A DNA stretch of 39,189 nucleotides from CAJQQK01 sp051010015 (GTDB lineage Bacteria > Pseudomonadota > Alphaproteobacteria > Rhizobiales > Hyphomicrobiaceae). The DNA lies in NCBI GenBank assembly GCA_051010015.1, contig JBPCVZ010000397.1:1-39189 (forward strand), read 5' to 3'. This document shows, one piece after another, positions 32,794 to 39,189 of the stretch. The translations under genes were made by a program, and so were the position numbers. Positions within the stretch are counted from its first letter, which is position 1, and the number at the start of each line of letters is the position of its first letter. The notes below the pieces were generated by a model. The model saw only the letters and a program-made list of their open reading frames with translations. It did not search any database and was not told where the DNA came from.

Positions 32794-33582
32794 ATGGCAG
32801 AATCAACGGCACAGGTCGCCGCCGATTGGATCTGGGAGGCATGGGAGCGCGGCGAGGTCATCGACGATCTGCCACCGCACCTGAAGCCGCAGAGTCGCGA
32901 TGAGGGCTACGCCATACAGGCCTGCCTAGCGCGCCCGCCAAGTGACGTCGTGGCCGGTTGGAAGATTGCAGCGACCAGTGCAGCGGGGCAAAGCCACATC
33001 GGCGTCGACGGGCCGTTGGCCGGGCGGATTTTCGAGAACCGCGTCGTCCAGCCCGGCGCGACGCTGCCGATCAAGGACAACCGCATGCGCGTGTGCGAGC
33101 CGGAGTTCGCGTTTCGGCTCGGCGCGGACGTCGCACCACGCGAGCAGCCCTATACGGTCGATGAAGTGATGGCTCGCGTCAGCGATCTGCATCTCGCTTT
33201 CGAGTTGCCGGATTCGCGCTTCAAGGAATTTGCCGAGGTCGGCGGGCCGACATTGATCGCCGACAACGCCTGCGCCCGCGATCTGGTGGTTGGGCCCGCG
33301 GTCGAGACCGACTGGCGCGCGCTCGATCTGTCGACACACGCGATAACCGGCCATGTCGCCGGGCGCATCGAACGCGAGGGCAACGGCGCCAACGTGCTCG
33401 GCGACCCGCGCGTTGCGTTGACCTGGCTGGTGAATGAATTGTCCACACTGGGCGAAGCACTTCAGAGCGGACAGTTCGTGACGACCGGCACGACGATGGT
33501 ACCGATGGAGATCGTCGAGGGTGACGACGTGATGGCGGACTTTGGCGTACTCGGTCAGATCCAGGTCTTTGTCGGCGTGTGA
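32794..33582 (+). CDS. 2-keto-4-pentenoate hydratase-like protein (MhpD/FAH superfamily)
   Basis: 262 aa, the usual length. The family core is visible: VAGWKIAATSAAGQSHIGVDGPLAGRI, then the metal-binding segment CEPEFAFRLG (Glu-x-Glu at about 108), DLHLAFELPDSRF, and VTTGTTMVPMEIVEGDDVMADFGVLG at the end. Relatives hydrate 2-hydroxypenta-2,4-dienoate in aromatic meta-cleavage pathways or decarboxylate 2-oxo acids. No ring-cleavage dioxygenase is present here, so a different 2-oxo-acid substrate is likely. It follows the ThDP enzyme by 19 bases and is probably in the same operon. Confidence 0.87.
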   Translation: MAESTAQVAADWIWEAWERGEVIDDLPPHLKPQSRDEGYAIQACLARPPSDVVAGWKIAATSAAGQSHIGVDGPLAGRIFENRVVQPGATLPIKDNRMRVCEPEFAFRLGADVAPREQPYTVDEVMARVSDLHLAFELPDSRFKEFAEVGGPTLIADNACARDLVVGPAVETDWRALDLSTHAITGHVAGRIEREGNGANVLGDPRVALTWLVNELSTLGEALQSGQFVTTGTTMVPMEIVEGDDVMADFGVLGQIQVFVGV

Positions 33583-33643
33583 TGCCGGGTGCGGTACCGC
33601 GTTGCCGGACCTGATTTTGCGATGAGATGAAAGGCGTCAACCG

Positions 33644-34882
33644 ATGTCCAACGCTGCCAGTTCGTCACCGTTCGCGCGTGTTTCATTCGATGAAACCGCC
33701 ACTGGACCGGGCGAAGGCTTGCGAATCGTCGACATGTCGCGCCTGGTGGCCGGCAACGCGCTGTCTCTGCAACTGGCTGACTTTGGTGCCGAAGTGATCA
33801 AGGTCGAACCGCCGGACGGCGATGCGCTGCGCCATTGGAAGGATGCCGGCCACGCGCTGCATTGGAAGGTCTACGGGCGCAACAAGAAGTCGGTCGTCCT
33901 CAACCTGCGTGAGGACCCGGCCAGGCAGGCGCTGCGCAGGATATTGCTGACCGCTGATGTGATGGTGGAGAATTATCGCCCGGGAACGCTCGAGAAGATG
34001 GGGCTTGGGCCCGATGTGCTGCTTGCCGACAACCCTGATCTGATCATCGTGCGCGTCTCCGGTTTCGGCCAGACCGGCCCCTACGCCAGCCAGCCCGGAT
34101 TTGGCACTTTGGTCGAGGCGATGAGCGGGTTTGCCGCGCGCACCGGGTTTCCGGACCGCGAGCCGGTGCTGCCACCGCTGGCCCTTGCCGATATGATTGC
34201 AGGCCTGCAAGGCTCGATGGCGGTGATGATGGCGCTGCGATCGCGCGATCGCGGAAAATCCCGCGGCCAGGTCATCGACCTCTCCCTTATCGAACCGATC
34301 TTCGGTGTGCTTGGCCCGGAGGCTGCGATCTATCGCGAAACGGGTGACGTCAAAGCGCGTTGCGGCAGTGCGTCGAATACCTCGTCGCCGCGCAACGTCT
34401 ATCAGTGCAGCGACGGCAAGTACGTGGCGCTGTCCGGGTCGATGCAGCCGATGGCGATGCGCCTGTTCGACGCGATCGGGCGTTCCGACATGAAGAACGA
34501 CCCGCGATTCCGCCTGAACAATGACCGCATCAAGCACCGCGACCAGGTTGATGAGGCGGTTGGCGCCTGGTTCAAGACCAAGACGCGGGACGAGGCGCTG
34601 GCCATCATGCGCGAAGCCGCGGTTACGGTCGGGCCGGTCTACAACATCGATGAAGCGTTCGAAGATGCGCATTTCATCGAGCGCGAAATCATCGTCGACG
34701 CAGACGACGCGGACCTTGGTACGGTGCCAATGCACAATATCTCGCCACGACTGTCCGAAACACCTGGTGCATTCCGCATACCGGCACCGGAACTCGGCCA
34801 GCACACGAACGAGATCCTGGCCGAAGTGGGCTACGATGCCGAGACGATCGCGCAGATGCGCAGCGACAAAGTGATTGGATGA
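33644..34882 (+). CDS. family III (CaiB/BaiF) CoA-transferase
   Basis: 412 aa. The typical opening GLRIVDMSRLVAGNALSLQLADFGAEVIKVEPPDGDALRHW is followed by VVLNLREDPARQAL and VENYRPGTLEKMGL, RVSGFGQTGPYASQPGFGTLVEAMSGFA, and PLALADMIAGLQGSMAVMMAL. The Asp of LADM (about residue 183) is the expected catalytic residue that forms the acyl-anhydride intermediate. Family III enzymes transfer CoA between carboxylic acids, often using succinyl-CoA. The CoA-ester lyase gene starts four bases after the stop codon, so the two enzymes probably act in sequence: activation of an acid, then C-C cleavage of its hydroxyacyl-CoA. Confidence 0.93.
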   Translation: MSNAASSSPFARVSFDETATGPGEGLRIVDMSRLVAGNALSLQLADFGAEVIKVEPPDGDALRHWKDAGHALHWKVYGRNKKSVVLNLREDPARQALRRILLTADVMVENYRPGTLEKMGLGPDVLLADNPDLIIVRVSGFGQTGPYASQPGFGTLVEAMSGFAARTGFPDREPVLPPLALADMIAGLQGSMAVMMALRSRDRGKSRGQVIDLSLIEPIFGVLGPEAAIYRETGDVKARCGSASNTSSPRNVYQCSDGKYVALSGSMQPMAMRLFDAIGRSDMKNDPRFRLNNDRIKHRDQVDEAVGAWFKTKTRDEALAIMREAAVTVGPVYNIDEAFEDAHFIEREIIVDADDADLGTVPMHNISPRLSETPGAFRIPAPELGQHTNEILAEVGYDAETIAQMRSDKVIG

Positions 34883-34886
34883 CCGC

Positions 34887-35741
34887 ATGTATCGATCGCT
34901 CCTCTACGTACCAGCCAACAACGAGCGGTTCGTTGCCAAGGCCGCCGACCGCGGCGCCGACGGGATCATCCTCGATCTTGAGGACAGCATTCCGTTGAGC
35001 GAAAAGGCGAACGCACGTGCGGCCCTCAAGGCGGCGGTACCACAGTGCCGGCGCAACGGGGCGGGGATACTGGTACGCGTCAACCGACCGATCCGGCTAT
35101 GTATTCCCGATGTCGAGGCGGCGGTCGCGGCGGGTGCGGAGGTCATCCTGCTGGCCAAGTCGGAAAGCGTCGGACACGTGCGCCTGATCGTTGAGGCGAT
35201 CAAGGACGCGGAAGCGGAGTTCGGCACGCCGCACGAGGTGAAACTGATCGCAATGCTGGAAGACCCGACAGCAGTGCTCCATGCGCATGACATCATTACG
35301 GCATCGGAACGGGTGATCGCCGCCGTTACGGGCAGCGAGGACGTCTCAACGGTGCTCGGCTCGGAGCCGACGCCGGAGGTGCTGCGCATGCCCAAGCAGA
35401 TGGTGCATCTGGCGGCAAAGGGCGCCGGGCGGTATTCTTTCGGCATGTATGGAACGGTAGCCGACTATACCGATCGCGCGGCAATCGCGGAGCTTGTTGC
35501 CGAGGCACGTCGGCACGGCTTCGACGGCGCGAGTTGTATTCACCCGTCGGTCGTCGACCTGCTCAACGACGGATTCAGCCCGAGCCCGGAAGAAATCGAG
35601 CATGCCCAGCGCGTGATCGACGTGCTCGAGGAATCCGAGGCCAAGGGACTTGGCGCGGTCAGCCTGGACGGCAAGATGATCGACAAACCGGTAGCGGATC
35701 GTGCCCGGCAACTGCTCGCGAAGGTCAAACGGCCGGGTTAA
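34887..35741 (+). CDS. HpcH/HpaI-CitE family CoA-ester lyase
   Basis: 284 aa. The ATG at 34887 (MYRSLLYVPANNERF) has a GGATGA site and is preferred to a TTG at 34875 that would overlap the CoA-transferase. The CitE-type TIM barrel is clear: RSLLYVPANNERFVAKA, DGIILDLEDSIPLSEKANARAAL (metal-binding Glu/Asp), GILVRVN, EVILLAKSES, KLIAMLEDPTAVLHAH and GASCIHPSVVDLLNDGFSPS near the end. Relatives cleave citramalyl-CoA, malyl-CoA or beta-methylmalyl-CoA. With the CaiB/BaiF transferase before it and a MaoC hydratase nearby it resembles the ict-ich-ccl set for itaconate. The stop codon overlaps that of the convergent rmlD-like gene. Confidence 0.9.
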   Translation: MYRSLLYVPANNERFVAKAADRGADGIILDLEDSIPLSEKANARAALKAAVPQCRRNGAGILVRVNRPIRLCIPDVEAAVAAGAEVILLAKSESVGHVRLIVEAIKDAEAEFGTPHEVKLIAMLEDPTAVLHAHDIITASERVIAAVTGSEDVSTVLGSEPTPEVLRMPKQMVHLAAKGAGRYSFGMYGTVADYTDRAAIAELVAEARRHGFDGASCIHPSVVDLLNDGFSPSPEEIEHAQRVIDVLEESEAKGLGAVSLDGKMIDKPVADRARQLLAKVKRPG

Positions 35742-36628
35742 CTGGCGATCCGTCCAACGCAGTCCTTCACCGCCTCTTGCCACGCGGGCAATTTGATGCC
35801 GAAGGACTCGTGCAGCTTCGTGCAGTCAAGCGTGGCGTTCTGTGGCCGCGGCGCGAGATTCGCCGACGGGCTCGCCGCTTCCGTCACTTGCGCCGTTGCA
35901 CCACCCTGCGCAGCCGTTGCCGTGCACGCCGCACGAGCGAGGTCGCACCATCGCGCCGTGCCGGCATCGGCAACATGATAGGTGCCCCACAGGCCAGGTG
36001 TCGTGTCACCGGCCGGCACGGCGGCGACACGCGCGGCAATATCGAGAATCGCGTTCGCGAGGTGTGGCGCGTAGGTCGGTGAGCCACACTGTACGTTGTC
36101 AACTTCAAGCTCCTGTGTGCACCCGGCGCGGTCGAGGATCATGCTGACGAAGTTGCGCCCGAACGGGCTGTAGACCCAGCCGGTGCGCAAGATGACGTGC
36201 CGCGGATTGAGACCCGCGACGGCCTCCTCGCCGGCGCGCTTCGAACGGCCATAGGCGTTGATTGGATGCGCAGGATCATCTTCAACGTAGGCCGAGGACT
36301 TCGCACCGTCGAAGACATATACGGTCGAGAGATGAATGATCGGCACGCCGAGTCGGGCGGCCTGGCTGGCGAGCGCCGCGGCACCTTCCGTATTGCGGCG
36401 CTGCGCGATGTGCGGTTCACGCTCGGCGCCCTCGACGTCGGTGTAAGCGGCGGTGTTGATGATCACGTCGGGCGCGATGCCGAACAGTGTGCGCCCGATT
36501 GCCGGCCGGTCGGTGAGTTCTAGGGCCGGGCGACCGACGGCGTAGGCTTCGACGTCATCACGCCGCGTCGCCGCCTCGGAGAGCGCCACCGAGATTTGAC
36601 CGTGCCAGCCTGCCACCAGAATGCGCAT
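35738..36628 (-). CDS. RmlD-like dTDP-4-dehydrorhamnose reductase family protein
   Basis: 296 aa, normal length. The ATG at 36628 starts MRILVAGWHGQIS, the N-terminal NAD(P)-binding motif (usual form GxxGQLG). Next come NTAAYTDVEGAE (59-70), LSTVYVFDG (100-108) and the catalytic Tyr126 and Lys130 in NAYGRSKRAGE. The usual STDYVF is STVYVF here, a change at a residue near the active site. RmlD reduces dTDP-4-keto-L-rhamnose to dTDP-L-rhamnose; rmlA, rmlB and rmlC are not in the window, so rhamnose synthesis is not proven. It follows the MaoC gene by ten bases, an unusual pairing. Confidence 0.82.
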   Translation of the reverse strand: MRILVAGWHGQISVALSEAATRRDDVEAYAVGRPALELTDRPAIGRTLFGIAPDVIINTAAYTDVEGAEREPHIAQRRNTEGAAALASQAARLGVPIIHLSTVYVFDGAKSSAYVEDDPAHPINAYGRSKRAGEEAVAGLNPRHVILRTGWVYSPFGRNFVSMILDRAGCTQELEVDNVQCGSPTYAPHLANAILDIAARVAAVPAGDTTPGLWGTYHVADAGTARWCDLARAACTATAAQGGATAQVTEAASPSANLAPRPQNATLDCTKLHESFGIKLPAWQEAVKDCVGRIAS

Positions 36629-36638
36629 GCACAAACTC

Positions 36639-37130
36639 TCAGGTCTTCGGTTCGGGGTTACGTTTGCGCACGAGGAGTTTCTGCTCTCCTTCCATGACAA
36701 GCTCGCCGTCCTGGTTATGCACGGTCGAGCGCAACACCATGACGCCGGTGGAACGCTGCGGGCGAAGATCGCTGATCGTCAGACGCGGATAAAGCGTGTC
36801 ACCAGCATAAACAGGCGCCAAAAATCGTGACGACTGCTCGATGAAGGCAACCATGGCATCGCCGGTCATATGCGGCAGCTGGCCGGCGCCGGGGCAGGTC
36901 TGGATCGCAACCTGGAAACCGTGGGCGAGCAGATCACGGTGGCCGTGGCGTTTACAGTATTCGCGGTCGTAATGGATCGGGTGGTTGTCGCCGCTGGCGG
37001 CCTGGAACACCTGGAAATTGGCCTCGGTCATCGTCCGTGACGGAATCGGGAAAGTGTCGCCGATATTGAAGTCTTCAAAGTAATGGGTTTCGAAGAGATC
37101 GTGATCTGATGGATTGAAAGTTTCGTTCAT
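36639..37130 (-). CDS. MaoC-like (R)-hydratase / acyl dehydratase
   Basis: 163 aa. The hot-dog fold dehydratase signature is present: NIGDTFPIPSRTMTEANFQVFQAASGDNHPIHYDREYCK with catalytic Asp48 and His53, then LLAHGFQVAI and the final PVYAGDTLYPRLTISDLRPQ with EGEQKLLVRK. Such enzymes hydrate trans-enoyl-CoA esters, including itaconyl-CoA and mesaconyl-CoA. The start at 37130 is the ATG nearest the conserved core. It is on the strand opposite the CoA-transferase and lyase genes about 1-3 kb away and could complete their pathway. It lies between polysaccharide genes, so the grouping may be chance. Confidence 0.9.
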   Translation of the reverse strand: MNETFNPSDHDLFETHYFEDFNIGDTFPIPSRTMTEANFQVFQAASGDNHPIHYDREYCKRHGHRDLLAHGFQVAIQTCPGAGQLPHMTGDAMVAFIEQSSRFLAPVYAGDTLYPRLTISDLRPQRSTGVMVLRSTVHNQDGELVMEGEQKLLVRKRNPEPKT

Positions 37131-37205
37131 GGTCGGTCTCGCTGACATCTGCACTGCCGAAAACTGTATCATACTTCAAGGCGGTCCAGCCCGGATGCGC
37201 CAGGA

Positions 37206-38501
37206 TCAGCTTGTGATCAAGGCGTGTCGCTTTTCTCGCCGTCGCACAGTAAACGACGATGGGTCGAAGCGACGGCGATGTGAAGGCGCGTTCGACTTTT
37301 CCGGGCGCGCATCACTGAGGCCCCAGATCAAGGCGAGGATGATGAAGACGTGACGCCAATGGTCGAAGTCGATGACCAGACCCTCGACGATCAATCCGGC
37401 AAGCGCCGCGGTCGCCACAGCGAACCCGCTCTGCAATGCACCAATCCGCAACGAACCACCGAGACCAACAGCGAATGTGATCAATAGGCCCGCGACAAAC
37501 AGCAGGCCGCTCAGCCAGCCGCCGTAATGGAACATGGTCAGATAGACGTTGTGCACCTCCTCGTGATGGTGCACCGAGCGGAACGTATGCGTGCCGATGC
37601 CGAGCGGGTTTTCCATAATGAGCCGGATGGCCTTCTGCTGGCCGCCGAAGCGGCCTTCAGGACCGACGTCGTAGCCCTGCATGAGACTGGCGCGCTGCTG
37701 CATCAACTCGCTCACCTGCGGGATCTGCAGCACCGCCACGAAGGTCAGCGAAAGCACCAACAGGCCGGCAAGGCCATAGATTGCCATGCGGATATGATCC
37801 GATTGGCGACGGGTACGCGTCAGCGCGATAAAGCCGAGCACGAGCAACGAGACCGCCAGCGATACCCAGGCGCCGCGCGAAAAACTGATCAGCAGCGCCG
37901 GCATCATGAACAGACAGAGCAGGGCCGGTACCATGGATTGCCGCGATGGCCGGCGCAGGATCAACCAGACGAGATAGATGATTGCCGGGCAAAGGGCGGC
38001 ACCGAACACGTTCGGGTCTTTGAAGCCACCACGCGCGCGCCCGTAGTTGGTGAAAAGTTCATAGGCACCGGGCACGACCTTGAAGTAACCGAGATAACCG
38101 AGCAGGCAGGCCAGGATGATGGCCGCAACATAACAGTTCAGCACGAGGCGGGCGCGCGGCTCTGGATTCTGTGCGATGAATGCGGCGATGGCGGCGGCGG
38201 AAAGCACGAGAAAGAGCGTCACCGCCTGATGCTTGAAGGCTTCGCCGAAGTCGGGCGACAGGGTCGTCGCGACGAACGAAAACGCCACGATGGCGGTCCA
38301 GAGCACCAGGTTGAGCAGGGTCACCCGGCCAAGCCGGCCACCTCCTAGAACACACATCGCCACGATGAATCCGGCGAGTAGTGCGTCGACCGGTGCCGGC
38401 TCGCTAAACACGATCGAACTGGATAGGATCGCAACAGCGAGCAGCCCCGACAGCACGGCGCCTCGTGAAATCTTCAGGGTATGGAGGGCAGCGGTTGCCA
38501 T
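37206..38501 (-). CDS. O-antigen ligase / Wzy-type polymerase family membrane protein
   Basis: 431 aa with about ten to twelve hydrophobic segments. The large periplasmic loop and its flanks show the O-antigen ligase family pattern: GRARGGFKDPNVFGAALCPAIIYLVWL, PEGRFGGQQKAIRLIMENPLGIGTHTFRSVHHHEEVHNVYLTMFHYGGWLSGLLF. The Arg/His-rich segment and the HNVYL-x4-GG region are typical. Members either polymerise polysaccharide repeat units or ligate them to lipid A core. The neighbouring sugar transferase favours a polymerase (Wzy) role in an exopolysaccharide locus, but the two activities cannot be told apart by sequence. The C-terminus is basic and cytoplasmic. Confidence 0.88.
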   Translation of the reverse strand: MATAALHTLKISRGAVLSGLLAVAILSSSIVFSEPAPVDALLAGFIVAMCVLGGGRLGRVTLLNLVLWTAIVAFSFVATTLSPDFGEAFKHQAVTLFLVLSAAAIAAFIAQNPEPRARLVLNCYVAAIILACLLGYLGYFKVVPGAYELFTNYGRARGGFKDPNVFGAALCPAIIYLVWLILRRPSRQSMVPALLCLFMMPALLISFSRGAWVSLAVSLLVLGFIALTRTRRQSDHIRMAIYGLAGLLVLSLTFVAVLQIPQVSELMQQRASLMQGYDVGPEGRFGGQQKAIRLIMENPLGIGTHTFRSVHHHEEVHNVYLTMFHYGGWLSGLLFVAGLLITFAVGLGGSLRIGALQSGFAVATAALAGLIVEGLVIDFDHWRHVFIILALIWGLSDARPEKSNAPSHRRRFDPSSFTVRRREKRHALITS

Positions 38502-38562
38502 TGTGGCCGTTCAAAACCTTCCAGTCGGTTTGCGGGTATCAGGCGTCGAAAAGACTCTCGCC

Positions 38563-39189
38563 TTAGTAGGCGTTCTTGCCACCGATCAGCGAGAACGGTG
38601 TCAGGGCAACGATGTAAAGGTCGAGCAGAACCGACCAGTTGTTGATGTAGTGCATGTCGTGGGCAACGCGCTGTTCGATTTTTTCCAGCGTATCGGTTTC
38701 GCCGCGCCAGCCGTTGACCTGCGCCCAGCCGGTAATGCCGGGTTTCATCTTGTGGCGCGCGAAGTAGCTGCGCACGGCGTCGTGGTAGAGATCGTCGCCG
38801 GCCTTGGCCTGCATTGCATGCGGGCGCGGGCCGACGATCGACATCTCACCGCGCAGCACGTTGAACAGCTGCGGCAGTTCATCAAGGCTGGCCTTGCGGA
38901 TGATGCGCCCGACACGGGTGACGCGCGGGTCGTCCTTGGTGACGAGTTGTGCCGCCGCCGCATCCGACATGTCGGTGTACATCGAGCGGAACTTGAAGAC
39001 TTCGATGAGTTCGTTGTTGAAGCCGAGTCGCTTCTGGCGGAACAGGATCGGGCCTTTGCTTTCGAGGCGCACCGCGAGGGCGACAAGCGCCATGACCGGC
39101 GCCGCCATGAGCAGAATGGCGAGACCGAGGATCCGGTCCTCGACGTTCTTGATCATACGGTCCGCATCGCTCAGTGGCCGGTCAAGAAC
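38563..39189 (-). CDS. polyprenyl-phosphate sugar-1-phosphate transferase, 5' end outside window
   Basis: At least 208 codons; the frame stays open to the window edge (VLDRPLSDADR precedes the internal Met at 39156), so the gene continues outside and probably has N-terminal membrane helices there. The visible part is the catalytic bacterial sugar transferase domain: one hydrophobic segment (ILGLAILLMAAPVMALVALAV), GPILFRQKRLG, VFKFRSMYTD, ASLDELPQLFNVLRGEMSIVGPRP, MKPGITGWAQVNGWRGETDTLEKIEQRV and the terminal GGKNAY. These match WcaJ/PssY-type undecaprenyl-phosphate glucose phosphotransferases, which start repeat-unit assembly on the lipid carrier at the inner membrane. It is separated from the ligase-like gene by 61 bases on the same strand. 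Confidence 0.92.
   Translation of the reverse strand, partial: VLDRPLSDADRMIKNVEDRILGLAILLMAAPVMALVALAVRLESKGPILFRQKRLGFNNELIEVFKFRSMYTDMSDAAAAQLVTKDDPRVTRVGRIIRKASLDELPQLFNVLRGEMSIVGPRPHAMQAKAGDDLYHDAVRSYFARHKMKPGITGWAQVNGWRGETDTLEKIEQRVAHDMHYINNWSVLLDLYIVALTPFSLIGGKNAY

Overview
This 39 kb window is GC-rich chromosomal DNA from an alphaproteobacterium, most likely of the Hyphomicrobiales (Rhizobiales) type. The evidence is a tRNA-His gene with A at position 73 and no encoded G-1, a hallmark of one alphaproteobacterial branch. The order SdhAF4-like gene (opposite strand), htpX, rsmB, heparinase II/III gene, purH also fits, as I recall it being common in that order. I see no insertion sequence, integrase, CRISPR array or rRNA.

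Layout. 1-2.8 kb: an extensin-like protein, a TadG-like von Willebrand protein with a clear terminator, and a small SdhAF4-family gene, all on the minus strand. 3-9.4 kb: the housekeeping block htpX, rsmB, heparinase II/III, purH. 9.5-14.3 kb: small accessory and regulatory genes (GNAT acetyltransferase, XRE regulator, small hypothetical proteins, a lipoprotein, a single-domain response regulator, a VOC protein and an atypical SDR).

14.6-25.5 kb is the most notable part: a rearranged Pel exopolysaccharide locus. A plus-strand operon encodes PelD-, PelE-, PelF- and PelG-like inner-membrane and glycosyltransferase parts. A minus-strand gene set running towards it encodes a GH114-type hydrolase, an outer-membrane beta-barrel, a PelA-like deacetylase without its hydrolase domain, and a membrane-anchored TPR protein. 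PelA and PelB of Pseudomonas thus seem to be split into four polypeptides here. PelC is not seen, and the PelD-like protein ends after its GAF domain, with no GGDEF-like c-di-GMP-binding domain. The pelE-like start codon is preceded by six Shine-Dalgarno cores in an 11-bp tandem array.

25.8-30.8 kb: an MscS-family channel, tRNA-His, a soluble histidine kinase and a secreted hypothetical protein. 31.1-35.7 kb: a catabolic set (ThDP decarboxylase-like, 2-oxo-acid hydratase-like, CoA-transferase, CoA-ester lyase), with a MaoC hydratase close by on the other strand; the last three resemble the enzyme set of itaconate degradation. 35.7-39.2 kb, minus strand: RmlD-like reductase, MaoC protein, O-antigen ligase-like protein, and a polyprenyl-phosphate sugar transferase cut by the window edge, suggesting a second polysaccharide locus.

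Three 166-bp copies of a hairpin-rich repeat (1-166, 7511-7676, 30761-30926) lie in the same orientation, each next to the 3' end of a gene. Functions are read from motifs and context only; no database search was possible.
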